Positions 35,834 to 44,417 of a stretch of DNA of 64,000 nt are shown piece after piece; positions within the stretch are counted from its first letter, which is position 1; the number at the start of each line of letters is the position of its first letter. Source of the DNA: Canibacter sp052085365 (lineage in GTDB: Bacteria; Actinomycetota; Actinomycetes; Actinomycetales; Microbacteriaceae); the NCBI GenBank assembly GCA_052085365.1, contig JBQDFP010000002.1, positions 210,027-274,026 on the forward strand. Direction: 5' to 3'. The position numbers and the translations under genes are program-made. The notes under the pieces are model-generated. The model worked only from the letters and a program-made list of their open reading frames with translations. It was not told where the DNA came from and did no database searches.

Positions 35834-37170
35834 TCACCAAACACTTGACGCAAGTAGTCGTTCGCGAAGATTCGGTTCGGATCAAACTCATTGCGTAACG
35901 TGAGCGATTCATCCCAGTACGGATATCGTCCCGCAAGGTCTTTGGCAGTGAACGGATGCATTTTTCCCCAGTGAGGTCGGCCTGCATACTTTGCAAAAAT
36001 AGTTTGTGCACGGGAAAAATAGTCGCGATAGTCGCTCCCAATATGTTGGTGCACGGCAACATAGCCTGTTTCCCGGCCGTGGTTCGTAGCCAGCCACGCA
36101 GAATCTGCGGCGGCTGACCGGACCTCGATGGGGAACGTAATATGCTCGCCACGGCCCCGAAACAGGTCACGCAATTCGGCTATCACATCAGGCACCGCAT
36201 CGAACGGCACGGCAAACTCGGATTCATAAAACCGGACCCGGCGTGGTGACGCGAAACCGTCAGACCAGTGCTTCACCCGAGCGCTTTCGCCCCACCCCAC
36301 GGTCGAGATGCGGTTGAGCGCGGGAACTGCTGCTGGCATGAACTTGCCCGCCTGGCAGATTGCAGCAAACGCGGCGTTGCCGATGACTTCGTCTGACACG
36401 AACTCGCTCACTGTGCCACCAGGGGTGCGGGGAAGCTCATTTGGGGCGACACGGTTTGAACGTTTCGTAATGACCCGATCAGCATGCCCGAACCAGAAAT
36501 ATTCAAAATGATCGTATTCTTCAGACAGGGCACGCCAGTTGTTGAGTACGTCGTCCAGTGGCGTCAGCGTTTCAACGGTGTGCAGATCGAAATCATCCAC
36601 TAACTGCAGCATCACCTCGGTGACCACACCGTACGCGCCCAGACTCACTCGGAGCGCATCAAGCAGTGCCGGGTCTGACTCATCAACTGTGAGCGTACTA
36701 CCGTTCCCGGTCACAATGGTGAGCCCCACAACCTGTGAACCGAGGCCGCCGAATTGCAGCCCTGTGCCGTGCGTACTGGTTGATATTGCGCCCAATATTG
36801 ACTGACGGTTGATATCGCCAAGGTTCTGCATAGCAAGCCCGAGCGGTGCAATGAGGCGAGGGATCTGCCACAGTTTGGTGCCGGAACGCACCGTGACTCG
36901 TTTGCGTTTGCGTTTGCGATCGATTGCGGTGATGCCAGTGAAGTCTGAAAGCTCCAGTTGCATGTTCGGTGCGACCGCAATGCCCGAAAAACTGTGACCG
37001 GAACCGACCGGGCGAAGTGTTGTGCGTGCACGTGTAGCTCGTGCAACCGCATGCTCTATGTCAGAAGTGGATGTCACGTGCACGACTTCTTGCGGTGTGA
37101 CCCTGTGATTGCCTGACCAGTTGCGCCATCGACGTGGCTGTCGCGCGCCATTGCGCGGCATAAGTTTCAT
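35830..37170 (-). CDS. FAD-linked D-arabinono-1,4-lactone oxidase-like protein
   Basis: A 446-residue VAO-type oxidoreductase of the aldonolactone oxidase group. The FAD-binding PVGSGHSFSGIA (His as the usual attachment residue) lies near residue 55, followed by GLAMQNLGDINRQSI and STSTHGTG. The C-terminal ALO domain ends with the HWGKMH motif. Such enzymes oxidise gulono- or arabinono-lactones or sugar alcohols. It overlaps the upstream PLP enzyme gene by 4 nt, the third member of an apparent operon with an aldehyde dehydrogenase. Confidence 0.88.
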   Translation of the reverse strand: MKLMPRNGARQPRRWRNWSGNHRVTPQEVVHVTSTSDIEHAVARATRARTTLRPVGSGHSFSGIAVAPNMQLELSDFTGITAIDRKRKRKRVTVRSGTKLWQIPRLIAPLGLAMQNLGDINRQSILGAISTSTHGTGLQFGGLGSQVVGLTIVTGNGSTLTVDESDPALLDALRVSLGAYGVVTEVMLQLVDDFDLHTVETLTPLDDVLNNWRALSEEYDHFEYFWFGHADRVITKRSNRVAPNELPRTPGGTVSEFVSDEVIGNAAFAAICQAGKFMPAAVPALNRISTVGWGESARVKHWSDGFASPRRVRFYESEFAVPFDAVPDVIAELRDLFRGRGEHITFPIEVRSAAADSAWLATNHGRETGYVAVHQHIGSDYRDYFSRAQTIFAKYAGRPHWGKMHPFTAKDLAGRYPYWDESLTLRNEFDPNRIFANDYLRQVFGD

Positions 37171-38408
37171 AAGAACGCGAGCCCCTCTCCCCGGTAGGTT
37201 GCAACCGGGGCGACCACACTGTCGCCCCGCACCACCATCATCTCATTCACGTGTTCGGCAACCTCGCCAGATTTCGTATGTCGAAACCAGACACGATCAC
37301 CAATACGGGGAACGGACTGTGCACACTTGAGCGGTGTCTGCACTTCTCCTGCGCCCTCAGTTGCGGTGAGCGATAACCCGGGAGGCCATACGGGCTCCGG
37401 GGCACGGTCCTTCCCGGACGCACCCGAGGCGATCCACCCACCACCCAGCACGGTCGCGATCTTCGAGGCCGGGTGACGGGTCACGTCAAGCGTAAACATG
37501 ACGGCGGGGGCGGGGGTGAACTGCCGGTATCGGTCAAACAGGTGTGGTCCATAGAGTCCTGAGCCTGCGGCGATCTCCGTGACAGCAGTGTCGGCACGAG
37601 TTGATTCGATTGACCCGGTGCCTCCGCCATTCACAAACTCGAGCGGGGTCACTCGTGATACCGACCGAACGGCGGCATCACGCCGTGCTGCGATTTCGGG
37701 TATCGACAGGGCTTTCATCGCGCTGATTGCAGGACTGTCATCTGTGACGCCCGCGATTTGTGCTTCGTAGCCCATCAGCCCCACGAGTTTAAAATGTGGC
37801 CGTGACATGATCACACGGGCCGCGGCTTCAGCCTGTTCAGGGGTGTGGATCGCGGATCTTCGCACCCCAATATGTACCCCTCCGACACGATACGAGCAGT
37901 CAAAGTCGAGACACATTCGAACCGGGGAGCTATCACTGTTGTGCGGGGTGCCAGTGTTTTCACCGATTACCTCACCAATGAGATCGAGCTGCTGAGGATG
38001 ATCAACCATGAGGGTGATGGTGCGCAGTAAGTCTTCGTCTTGGGCGAGCTCGATGAGTGCACTACGGTGCGCAGTCGGGTAAGCAACGACGACATCATTC
38101 GCGACTCCGCTTCTGACCAGATGGATCGCCTCGGGCAGGGTATATGCCAGCACACCGTGAAAACCGGGCTGTGCGAGCACTGCGCGAAGGACCTCAACAC
38201 TGCGAATCGATTTACTTGCGACACGAATAGGGACACCCCGTGCACGACGCTGCAGGTCGTGCAAGTTTGCAGTGAATCCATTGAGATCAAGCACCGCGAA
38301 AGGAGCGTCAAGGTGCGCAGTTGCGTGGTTCAGTCGTGCGAATCTGGCGGAGTTTGTTTCACCGCTTGTGTCTGATCCTTCTAAGTCAAGCACCACCTCG
38401 TCAGACAT
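37167..38408 (-). CDS. D-threonine aldolase/D-serine dehydratase-like PLP enzyme
   Basis: A 413-residue protein with an alanine-racemase-type TIM barrel (PLP Lys66 in RVASKSIRS) and a C-terminal D-serine dehydratase-like domain with the zinc-binding style FRHTKSGEVAEHVNEM. This is the amino acid deaminase/aldolase group, acting on D-threonine, D-serine or similar 3-hydroxy amino acids. It lies 6 nt downstream of the aldehyde dehydrogenase gene and overlaps the lactone oxidase gene. The natural substrate is unknown. Confidence 0.85.
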   Translation of the reverse strand: MSDEVVLDLEGSDTSGETNSARFARLNHATAHLDAPFAVLDLNGFTANLHDLQRRARGVPIRVASKSIRSVEVLRAVLAQPGFHGVLAYTLPEAIHLVRSGVANDVVVAYPTAHRSALIELAQDEDLLRTITLMVDHPQQLDLIGEVIGENTGTPHNSDSSPVRMCLDFDCSYRVGGVHIGVRRSAIHTPEQAEAAARVIMSRPHFKLVGLMGYEAQIAGVTDDSPAISAMKALSIPEIAARRDAAVRSVSRVTPLEFVNGGGTGSIESTRADTAVTEIAAGSGLYGPHLFDRYRQFTPAPAVMFTLDVTRHPASKIATVLGGGWIASGASGKDRAPEPVWPPGLSLTATEGAGEVQTPLKCAQSVPRIGDRVWFRHTKSGEVAEHVNEMMVVRGDSVVAPVATYRGEGLAFL

Positions 38409-38414
38409 GTTGAC

Positions 38415-39851
38415 CTATTTCTTTTGAAGTTTCTGGGCACGGCGCAGGTCTTTTTTTGGGACGCGACCGCCCGGTAGGAGTGTGCTAGTAACCAGTTTCC
38501 TTACGAGAGGATTGACCGGCGGGGTAATGAACGCGAGCGTGTTGGGACAGTTCGGTTTATTGACAATAGCTCGTTCATGCGTGAATGCGCGGAAGGACCA
38601 TTTGCCGTGATAGTTGCCAATACCGCTGTCGTCCACGCCACCAAATGGAATATGTGGTGACGATACATGAATCACGGTTGCGTTCAGTGCGACGCCGCCT
38701 GACGGGACACCGTTCAGGAACTGTCGGTGTATGCGTTTCTTATGAGTGAAGAGGTAAAGTGCGAGTGGTTTCGGGCGCTTCAGAATACGCTTGATCGCTG
38801 TCGCGGGGGCATCGACAGGGACGATCGGCAGCACCGGACCGAAAATTTCCTTCTGCATTGACGGGTGTGCGTCTGTGGCAGGGTAGAGCACAGTTGGTTC
38901 GATGTACCGTGCTTCAAGATCGACATCTGCCCCCGAACGGATCTCGGTGCCGAGGTCTTCACTGATGAGGTCGGCAACCCGTTGGGCGTGCTTTGTCGTA
39001 ATCATGCGCCCAAAATTCTTCGACTTTCGTGGATTTTTGCCGAACTGTTTTCGTATCTCGCGTTCGACTGCTCTGACGAAACGATTTGCGACCTTTCGGT
39101 GTACATATACGTGGTCGGGGGCGATACAGGTCTGGCCCGCGTTTAAGAATTTGCCCCACACAATACGTTGCGCCGCGCGCGTGAGATTCGCATCGTGATG
39201 CACATAGGCTGGCGACTTTCCGCCAAGCTCCAGCGTGACTGGGACGAGCAGACTCGCACACCGTTGCGCTATGAGAGCCCCTACCTGACTGGAGCCGGTG
39301 AAAAAGACTTTGTCAGGTTTCTCATCGATCAGCGCGTTCACCGTGGTGGCACCGCCGGTGATGACCTGAATCGCGTGTGGGTCAAGATACTGCGGTACCA
39401 GCTCCTCGAGTAACGCCTCCACGTGTGTGGATACTTCACTGGGTTTGAGCACCACACAATTCCCGCCAGCGATCGCGCCCACAAGAGGCGACAGCATTAA
39501 CTGCAGCGGGTAGTTCCAGGGCGCGATGATGAGGACAGTCCCTAAGGGATCATGACGCACTCGGGACGAGGCCGGCTGGAGTGCGAGCGGGGTTTTAGCG
39601 CGATCGCTTTTCAGCCACGATTTGAGATGCTTACGTGTGTGCGAAATCTCGGCAGTGACCTGCGATATTTCGGTGTTCCAGGCATCAAAGGCTGACTTGC
39701 CAAGGTCAGCAGCGAGCGCTTGCTGCCACTGCTTACGGTGGGCAAGCAGCATATGTTGCAGCGCAGCCAACTGTGACCGACGCCACTGCAAACTACGTGT
39801 ACGGCCGGAACGAAAAACGGTTTTGAGCGGGGAGAGCACTGGTGCATTCAC
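38415..39851 (-). CDS. aldehyde dehydrogenase family protein
   Basis: A 478-residue NAD(P)-dependent aldehyde dehydrogenase resembling the ALDH3 group. It contains IIAPWNYPLQL, FTGSSQVG (nucleotide site), the catalytic Glu in TLELGGKSP and Cys in NAGQTCIAPD. The GTG at 39851 is preferred because TACGCT lies 6 nt upstream, the leaderless pattern found repeatedly here. A longer frame from GTG 39914 would add 21 residues. The short basic C-terminus lacks an obvious membrane anchor. It is first in a three-gene operon with the PLP aldolase and lactone oxidase genes. Confidence 0.9.
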   Translation of the reverse strand: MNAPVLSPLKTVFRSGRTRSLQWRRSQLAALQHMLLAHRKQWQQALAADLGKSAFDAWNTEISQVTAEISHTRKHLKSWLKSDRAKTPLALQPASSRVRHDPLGTVLIIAPWNYPLQLMLSPLVGAIAGGNCVVLKPSEVSTHVEALLEELVPQYLDPHAIQVITGGATTVNALIDEKPDKVFFTGSSQVGALIAQRCASLLVPVTLELGGKSPAYVHHDANLTRAAQRIVWGKFLNAGQTCIAPDHVYVHRKVANRFVRAVEREIRKQFGKNPRKSKNFGRMITTKHAQRVADLISEDLGTEIRSGADVDLEARYIEPTVLYPATDAHPSMQKEIFGPVLPIVPVDAPATAIKRILKRPKPLALYLFTHKKRIHRQFLNGVPSGGVALNATVIHVSSPHIPFGGVDDSGIGNYHGKWSFRAFTHERAIVNKPNCPNTLAFITPPVNPLVRKLVTSTLLPGGRVPKKDLRRAQKLQKK

Positions 39852-39857
39852 ATTCCC

Positions 39858-39863
39858 AGCGTA
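39858..39863 (-). promoter_or_regulatory. -10 box (TACGCT) for leaderless aldehyde dehydrogenase mRNA
   Basis: On the minus strand TACGCT lies 6 nt before the GTG at 39851. Confidence 0.45.
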
Positions 39864-39958
39864 TGCATGAACCTTCCCAGCCGCTAGCGCAGGTGCACAT
39901 ACGCTGATCTTCACCTGCGAGTGGGCTCAAAAAAGTGGCACGAAAAGTGCTGTCTGCG

Positions 39959-39964
39959 TACCAT
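39959..39964 (+). promoter_or_regulatory. -10 box (TACCAT) for leaderless PGPGW-protein mRNA
   Basis: TACCAT ends 6 nt before the ATG at 39971, with no Shine-Dalgarno. Confidence 0.45.
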
Positions 39965-39970
39965 GAAAAT

Positions 39971-40522
39971 ATGCAAGATCCGGTTGAACCCACCGACACG
40001 AACGCCTCAGAGACACTGGCGTCCGGTGGGGTAGCTCTACGCGAGCGTCCGGATTCAAACCAGGACGACACTCCTGCCAGACCCGTGGTGACGGTGCAAG
40101 CCGACGCGTACCATGACCCGACACGTGAAGACATGGCGGTCATTGAACGGTTAGCGAAGAAGTTTGGCCGTGGAATGGAGCGATGGCGCGGGTGGGTGCA
40201 CAGTCGTCGCTGGCTTAGTGTGCTCTACCGAACTGTTCTTGCAGTGTTCGCAAGTCTCATTATTCTTGCCGGCATTGCCATGCTCGTGCTGCCCGGGCCC
40301 GGCTGGCTCACCATTTTCTTAGGTCTTGCTATTTTGGGGTCTGAATTCCATTGGGCACGCAGATTACTGGGGTGGCTGCGCATCCGAGTGAAGGCGTGGT
40401 GGCATCGCTACCGCACCTGGCGTCAGCACCGACACGAGGCAAAAGAAGCTAAACGTGCAGCAAAGGAAGCGCGTGAACAAGCAGAAGCTGTCGCAGCGTT
40501 TCACCGAGATCTCGGTGAGTAA
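39971..40522 (+). CDS. PGPGW/TIGR02611-type small membrane protein
   Basis: A 183-residue protein with an acidic, disordered N-terminus, an amphipathic basic stretch, and one hairpin of hydrophobic segments around the diagnostic LPGPGWLTIFLGLAILGSEF (about residues 98-117). The C-terminus is a long basic and Ala-rich helix. It belongs to a family of unknown function common in actinobacteria. The ATG at 39971 is chosen because of the -10 box 6 nt upstream; an in-frame GTG at 39935 would add 12 residues. Confidence 0.82.
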   Translation: MQDPVEPTDTNASETLASGGVALRERPDSNQDDTPARPVVTVQADAYHDPTREDMAVIERLAKKFGRGMERWRGWVHSRRWLSVLYRTVLAVFASLIILAGIAMLVLPGPGWLTIFLGLAILGSEFHWARRLLGWLRIRVKAWWHRYRTWRQHRHEAKEAKRAAKEAREQAEAVAAFHRDLGE

Positions 40523-40552
40523 CGCGCGACAGCCTCAGCTCATCGGAGTGGA

Positions 40553-40996
40553 TTATTTCAAGAACGGAAGATTGAAAACGAATCCCGGCTTCTGTCCGCC
40601 ACGGTACGTGTCGTTCAGCTTCGCTGCCGCAATAATGTGGAAGATAAACAGTACGAGGGATGCGATCCACACCAGCACTGCGAGCAGAGCGCCCAAGAAC
40701 GGAATAAACCCGAGCAGGCTGCCCGCAACGATGACTGCGGTGCGGGTAAGCGCAAAGTTCAAGTTCTCGCGATGGTACAGGTCGGCTTGCGGATTTTTAC
40801 CGCGTTCAACCAAGTAAAAGATGAGCGCGGGTATCCAAACGAAGAACACTGAAAGCCAGTAGTTCAGCTGCACCATTGAAAACGGGTCAGCAGGCTGTTG
40901 AGCGTATGGCTGCTGGCCGGCGGGACCGCCCGGCTGACCCGGCTGACCAGGCTCGCCCGGTCCTCCGGCAGCGCCATTCGGTGGAAGGGTCGTCAT
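40553..40996 (-). CDS. DUF4870-domain membrane protein
   Basis: A 147-residue protein. About 35 N-terminal residues are rich in Gly, Pro and Gln (PGEPGQPGQPGGPAGQQPYA), followed by a DUF4870/Tic20-like domain with about three membrane segments and the family loop YHRENLNFALT. The function is unknown. The ATG at 40996 lies 9 nt after AAGGAG; an in-frame start at 41014 is less likely. Confidence 0.85.
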   Translation of the reverse strand: MTTLPPNGAAGGPGEPGQPGQPGGPAGQQPYAQQPADPFSMVQLNYWLSVFFVWIPALIFYLVERGKNPQADLYHRENLNFALTRTAVIVAGSLLGFIPFLGALLAVLVWIASLVLFIFHIIAAAKLNDTYRGGQKPGFVFNLPFLK

Positions 40997-41082
40997 GATC
41001 GTTGGCTCCTTCAAATAGGGACTGTGTCACTACATCGTAGATGACACGACGGTCAGACCGCAGCTGATGTGTCGAAACGTTG

Positions 41083-41745
41083 CTAGAAGTGGTCAGGGCT
41101 GCGAGTCGCACCCTGCACGATACGGACGTCCGCGTGACGATCAAAACGGTACCCGACACCGCGAACCGTGCGAATAATGTCCTGGTATTGAGCAAGCTTC
41201 ACACGCAAGCGTCGAATGTGCACGTCGATTGTGCGCGCGTTGGGGATCTCTTCACCGTCAGCGTCAGACCACAGTGTTTCAATAATGTCTTCGCGTGAAA
41301 TGTTCTGACCTTCACGCAAGACGAAAAACTGCAGAAGTTCAAATTCGCGGAACGTCAACGGCGTCGCGATGTTGTCGAGCAGGACGCGCTTGCGTGTCAA
41401 ATCAACGGTTACACCGCTTGCAGCACGGTCATTGGCTGCGTCTTCCTGCTGGTGCCGGCGAGCGCGAGCAGCGGGCTCGGCGAGCGCGAAGCGCGCAATG
41501 TCAATGTTGCGGCCTCCCAGGCCTGCCGGTGCAAGCGCGACCGTTGCGTAGCTTTCTGCGCTCGGGGCCAGCTCGGCCAGACGTTCTTTCAGCGCGGTGA
41601 CGATTTGACCGAGGTCGGTGCCGTCCTGGGCGAGCAGGGCCTCGTCAACGCCGACGTAGAGACCGAAGCCTCGAACTTCGGAACCTTCCGGAACGTGACG
41701 GCTTGCTGCGGTGGTGTGTGACTGGGTTGCGGTGGTGGTAGTCAT
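41083..41745 (-). CDS. winged-helix (OmpR/PhoB-type DNA-binding domain) regulator
   Basis: A 220-residue protein. The C-terminal Trans_reg_C domain (about residues 125-205) is clear: LTFREFELLQFFVLREGQ, SREDIIETLW, then NARTIDVHIRRLRVKL and RTVRGVGYRF. The N-terminal 100 residues contain no receiver domain with phosphorylatable Asp; they start RGFGLYVGVDEALL and are not recognised. An Arg-rich linker joins the parts. The transcript appears to have a leader of nearly 300 nt containing a cysteine-rich leader peptide, so the gene may answer to cysteine supply. Its targets are unknown. Confidence 0.8.
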   Translation of the reverse strand: MTTTTATQSHTTAASRHVPEGSEVRGFGLYVGVDEALLAQDGTDLGQIVTALKERLAELAPSAESYATVALAPAGLGGRNIDIARFALAEPAARARRHQQEDAANDRAASGVTVDLTRKRVLLDNIATPLTFREFELLQFFVLREGQNISREDIIETLWSDADGEEIPNARTIDVHIRRLRVKLAQYQDIIRTVRGVGYRFDRHADVRIVQGATRSPDHF

Positions 41746-41935
41746 GATGTTGCAAATTCTTTCGTGAGATGCGCGTTGTGCGCGGTGCGGCTGTATGGCT
41801 CGCACCTGGTGTGCCGTGAAGTACGGCTGTGATGTTGGAATCTGCAGCTGGAGCGTCAGATTCTTGAGATCGTCACCGGTTGAGAATCAACTGCGGTGCG
41901 GGGAGGACATGAGCTGTCCGGGCTCGAATCACTTA

Positions 41936-41983
41936 TTAGGCGCACATTCGGCAGCGCGACACACTACGGCAGCACATCATCAT
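41936..41983 (-). CDS. cysteine-rich leader peptide in the regulator's 5' leader
   Basis: A 15-codon frame on the minus strand reads MMMCCRSVSRCRMCA and ends in two stops (TAA TAA). AGGAG lies 8 nt before its ATG, a better ribosome site than that of the main gene. Four of 15 residues are Cys. Short Cys-rich frames upstream of sulfur-related genes act as cysteine sensors in mycobacteria and other actinobacteria. The frame lies between a TTGACA promoter element and the winged-helix gene about 190 nt downstream. Function is inferred from composition and place only. Confidence 0.5.
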   Translation of the reverse strand: MMMCCRSVSRCRMCA

Positions 41984-42046
41984 GCTGGATACTCCTGAAG
42001 TCACCTCACGGACCGACAGGATGCTCGTAATGTTTGTCATACGCAT

Positions 42047-42076
42047 AAGTAAAATGGAAGTCAGACCCTTTGTCAA
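42047..42076 (-). promoter_or_regulatory. promoter of the winged-helix regulator
   Basis: On the minus strand a perfect -35 TTGACA (42071-42076) is followed after 18 nt by TTACTT as a weak -10. This gives a leader of nearly 300 nt. Within the 373-nt gap between regulator and upp I see this promoter and the leader peptide, and no other gene. Confidence 0.5.
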
Positions 42077-42118
42077 GTTACAGATCGTGACATGCCCCGC
42101 GGACCGGCGTTTTTGTCG

Positions 42119-42757
42119 TTATTCCGCGGTGCCGTAGAGACGATCGCCTGCGTCGCCGAGGCCGGGAGTAATGAACGCTTCCGGGGTGAGGCCGTCGTCG
42201 AGGGCACCCAGCACGAGTGTGAGTTTTCGTGAATTGCCGGCGATCTCTTGAATCTTCTCAACCCCTTCAGGGGTGCCGAGTACGCAAATAGCCGTGACAT
42301 CGTCGGCGCCACGCTCGAATAAGAAATCAATCGCTGCTGCGAGCGATCCGCCCGTGGCGAGCATCGGGTCAAGAACGAAGCACTGACGACCTTTCAGGTC
42401 GTGGGGGAGCCGTTCAGCATAGGTCACCGGTAAATGGGTCGATTCGTCTCGAGCCATCCCCAAAAAACCAACTTCAGCTGTCGGAACTAGACGCATCATG
42501 CCTTCGAGCATGCCAAGCCCCGCACGAAGGATCGGTACCACGAGCGGCCGTGGCTCAGTCAGACGCACTCCTGTGGTGCTTGTCACGGGGGTTTCAATCT
42601 CGAGCGGACTCACTCGGACCTCGCGTGTTGCTTCATACGCCAGCAGTGTCATGATCTCTTCGATGAGTTGCTTGAAGATGGGTTGTGGCGTGTTCCGGTC
42701 CCGCAAAACAGTGAGCTTATGAGTGATGAGCGGATGTTCGGCTACGAAAGTGCGCAT
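42119..42757 (-). CDS. upp: uracil phosphoribosyltransferase
   Basis: Salvages uracil to UMP with PRPP. The 212-residue product has the usual N-terminus VAEHPLITHKLTVLRD, the VVPILRAGLGMLEG stretch and the PRPP motif VLDPMLATGGSLAAAI, and ends with GDAGDRLYGT. The ATG at 42757 is favoured over the one at 42766, since TAGAAT lies 7 nt upstream of it and overlaps the earlier ATG. It diverges from tadA. Confidence 0.96.
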   Translation of the reverse strand: MRTFVAEHPLITHKLTVLRDRNTPQPIFKQLIEEIMTLLAYEATREVRVSPLEIETPVTSTTGVRLTEPRPLVVPILRAGLGMLEGMMRLVPTAEVGFLGMARDESTHLPVTYAERLPHDLKGRQCFVLDPMLATGGSLAAAIDFLFERGADDVTAICVLGTPEGVEKIQEIAGNSRKLTLVLGALDDGLTPEAFITPGLGDAGDRLYGTAE

Positions 42758-42764
42758 AGGGGTC

Positions 42765-42770
42765 ATTCTA
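42765..42770 (-). promoter_or_regulatory. -10 box (TAGAAT) for leaderless upp mRNA
   Basis: On the minus strand TAGAAT lies 7 nt before the ATG at 42757. Confidence 0.55.
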
Positions 42771-42829
42771 CGGTGTGTGATGCGCGGGTGCGACGCACTT
42801 TTAAAGTTCTGCGTGACAAACTACTCGTT

Positions 42830-43327
42830 ATGAAGGGTGTGGATCGAGCAGACTCGTTGATTCCTGCGTCTAGCGAAGAGTTGGAGGCGATGGGGAACGC
42901 GCTTGAGCTTGCCCGGGAAGCCGCCCGATGTGGTGAAGTGCCAGTCGGTGCGGTAGTGCTTGACCGGGCAGGTGAGGTGATTGGGCGCGGGCGAAATATG
43001 CGCGAACAAGAGCTTGACCCGGCGGGGCATGCGGAAATCGCTGCGCTGCGTGAGGCTCAACAGTGGCTCGGTGAGAAGCATCTCGCCGACTGCACTCTCG
43101 TGGTGACGCTTGAACCGTGTGTGATGTGTGCGGGCGCAATCCTTGCGACGCATGTGCCACATGTGGTGTTTGGTGCGTGGGAAGAAAAAACTGGTGCAGT
43201 TGGGAGTGTGTATGACATTCTGCGGGACGGTCGTCTACCGTACCCGACGCCGACTGTTGCTGCCGGTGTGCGTCAAGATGAGGCAGCGGAGCTGTTGCGG
43301 CAGTTTTTTGCGGAGCGTCGTGACTAG
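42830..43327 (+). CDS. tadA: tRNA-specific adenosine deaminase
   Basis: Makes inosine at the wobble position of tRNA-Arg(ACG). The 165-residue product holds the zinc motif GHAEI (His67, catalytic Glu69) and EPCVMCAGAI (Cys97, Cys100), with the family start ALELAREAARCGEVPVGAV. The exact start is uncertain; ATG 42830 gives a typical length. The pairing with upp is seen in corynebacteria and relatives. Confidence 0.92.
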   Translation: MKGVDRADSLIPASSEELEAMGNALELAREAARCGEVPVGAVVLDRAGEVIGRGRNMREQELDPAGHAEIAALREAQQWLGEKHLADCTLVVTLEPCVMCAGAILATHVPHVVFGAWEEKTGAVGSVYDILRDGRLPYPTPTVAAGVRQDEAAELLRQFFAERRD

Positions 43328-43665
43328 TTGTTTCCGGTGGCTCGATCACGCAGTCGCTGCATGAAGCCTGGCTTCTTTTTGTGTCCGTCGTTGCGTTTGC
43401 GTTCGTCGACAGCGGCAACGATTGCGTGAGCGAGTTTGTCTTCACGCACAGTGAATGATGCGTGCTGTTTTCCGTCGACCAACACGACCGGAACATACTC
43501 GGAGTATTTTTCTACGAGTTCGGGATGATGCTGCAGATTGAGTTCGGAGTATTCGAGTTCGAACCGACCTTCTGCGGCTTCGCGAACCCGCTCAATGACT
43601 GGACGTGCAGCATCGCACAGTGAACAGTCGACCTGAGTAATCAGCGTGAGTTGAACGGGATCCAT
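43324..43665 (-). CDS. glutaredoxin-family thioredoxin-fold protein
   Basis: A 113-residue protein of the DUF836/glutaredoxin-like family. The active site is CSLC (Cys14, Cys17) at the end of strand 1, and YVPVVLVDGK holds the cis-Pro. The basic C-terminal tail (KRNDGHKKKPGF) extends past the fold. It probably acts as a cytosolic thiol reductase. Its end overlaps tadA's end by 4 nt. Confidence 0.85.
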   Translation of the reverse strand: MDPVQLTLITQVDCSLCDAARPVIERVREAAEGRFELEYSELNLQHHPELVEKYSEYVPVVLVDGKQHASFTVREDKLAHAIVAAVDERKRNDGHKKKPGFMQRLRDRATGNN

Positions 43666-43718
43666 GGCTCAATTTCTCTCGGCCGTGACGCGGCAGTTAA
43701 TTCGGGGTAGAAATAGCT

Positions 43719-43743
43719 CAGCGTCGGGCATTGCCCGACGCTG
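43719..43743 (-). terminator. terminator of the bS22 gene
   Basis: A perfect 11-bp hairpin (CAGCGTCGGGC with GCCCGACGCTG) with a 3-nt loop is followed on the minus strand by a short T-rich stretch. Confidence 0.8.
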
Positions 43744-43753
43744 GCACTCGCAA

Positions 43754-43852
43754 CTACTTCTTGTTACGACGTTGGTGACGTGTCCGACGCAACAGTTTGC
43801 GGTGCTTCTTCTTTGACATGCGCTTGCGACGCTTTTTGATAACTGAACCCAT
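43754..43852 (-). CDS. 30S ribosomal protein bS22 (AURKAIP1/COX24-type)
   Basis: A 32-residue, extremely basic protein starting MGSVIKKRRKRMSKKKHRK and ending RRTRHQRRNKK. This is the small actinobacterial ribosomal protein seen in mycobacterial 30S structures, nearly invariant in the phylum. TGAGGTAA precedes the ATG. The gene is followed by its own hairpin terminator. Confidence 0.95.
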   Translation of the reverse strand: MGSVIKKRRKRMSKKKHRKLLRRTRHQRRNKK

Positions 43853-43970
43853 GTTTACCTCACGTGTAGATAGTTGGCCTCACGGTGACAGAGGCCCACA
43901 AAACATTTATCTTACAGCGATCATTGTTTCAGCGCGAACCTGAATGCTTGGCGTATATCCAGGAATCGGC

Positions 43971-44405
43971 TCAGCTTCCTATTTTGAAGCGTGCAACGAG
44001 CTGTTTGACCTGATGTGCGGCACGGCCCACTGACTCGGCGACTGCGCGTGCACTTTCGGGTACGACCTCACCGTCAGGGTCTAACACTTCGCCTTGCGCG
44101 GAAACATATTCCACCGTTACTTCTGCATCAATATTGTCCGTCAAGAACTGCATGAGAAAATCTTCGACCATGGTGAGTGGTTCAGTGTTCAGCGAATAGA
44201 AGCGGTGTTGTCCGTCTTCGCGCACTGTCACGAGTTCAGCGTCTCGCAGCACTTTCAAATGCTTGGACACTGTTGGCTGGCTCACCTCGAGCTGCGCCAC
44301 CAGGTCGGACACACTCATCTCACCGGTGCTTTCGCGCTCTTCGAGCAACGCGGTAAGAAGGTCGCGTCGCGTGGAGTCTGAAATAACCTGGAAAATGTCG
44401 GGCAT
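43971..44405 (-). CDS. ArsR-family transcriptional regulator
   Basis: A 144-residue protein with an N-terminal winged helix: STRRDLLTALLEE, then SVSDLVAQLEVSQPTVSKHL and LVTVREDGQHRFYSL. The C-terminal half is acidic with no clear Cys/His metal site, so it may not sense metals. It diverges from trkH; a -10 box (TAGCCT) lies 6 nt upstream. Confidence 0.88.
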   Translation of the reverse strand: MPDIFQVISDSTRRDLLTALLEERESTGEMSVSDLVAQLEVSQPTVSKHLKVLRDAELVTVREDGQHRFYSLNTEPLTMVEDFLMQFLTDNIDAEVTVEYVSAQGEVLDPDGEVVPESARAVAESVGRAAHQVKQLVARFKIGS

Positions 44406-44411
44406 ATACCC

Positions 44412-44417
44412 AGGCTA
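44412..44417 (-). promoter_or_regulatory. -10 box (TAGCCT) for leaderless arsR-like mRNA
   Basis: On the minus strand TAGCCT lies 6 nt before the ATG at 44405. Confidence 0.45.

Noticed and set aside
41746..42118. Known riboswitch in the long leader of the winged-helix gene
   Set aside because: I looked for SAM, cobalamin, TPP and glycine riboswitch landmarks and saw none; the leader peptide is the better explanation.
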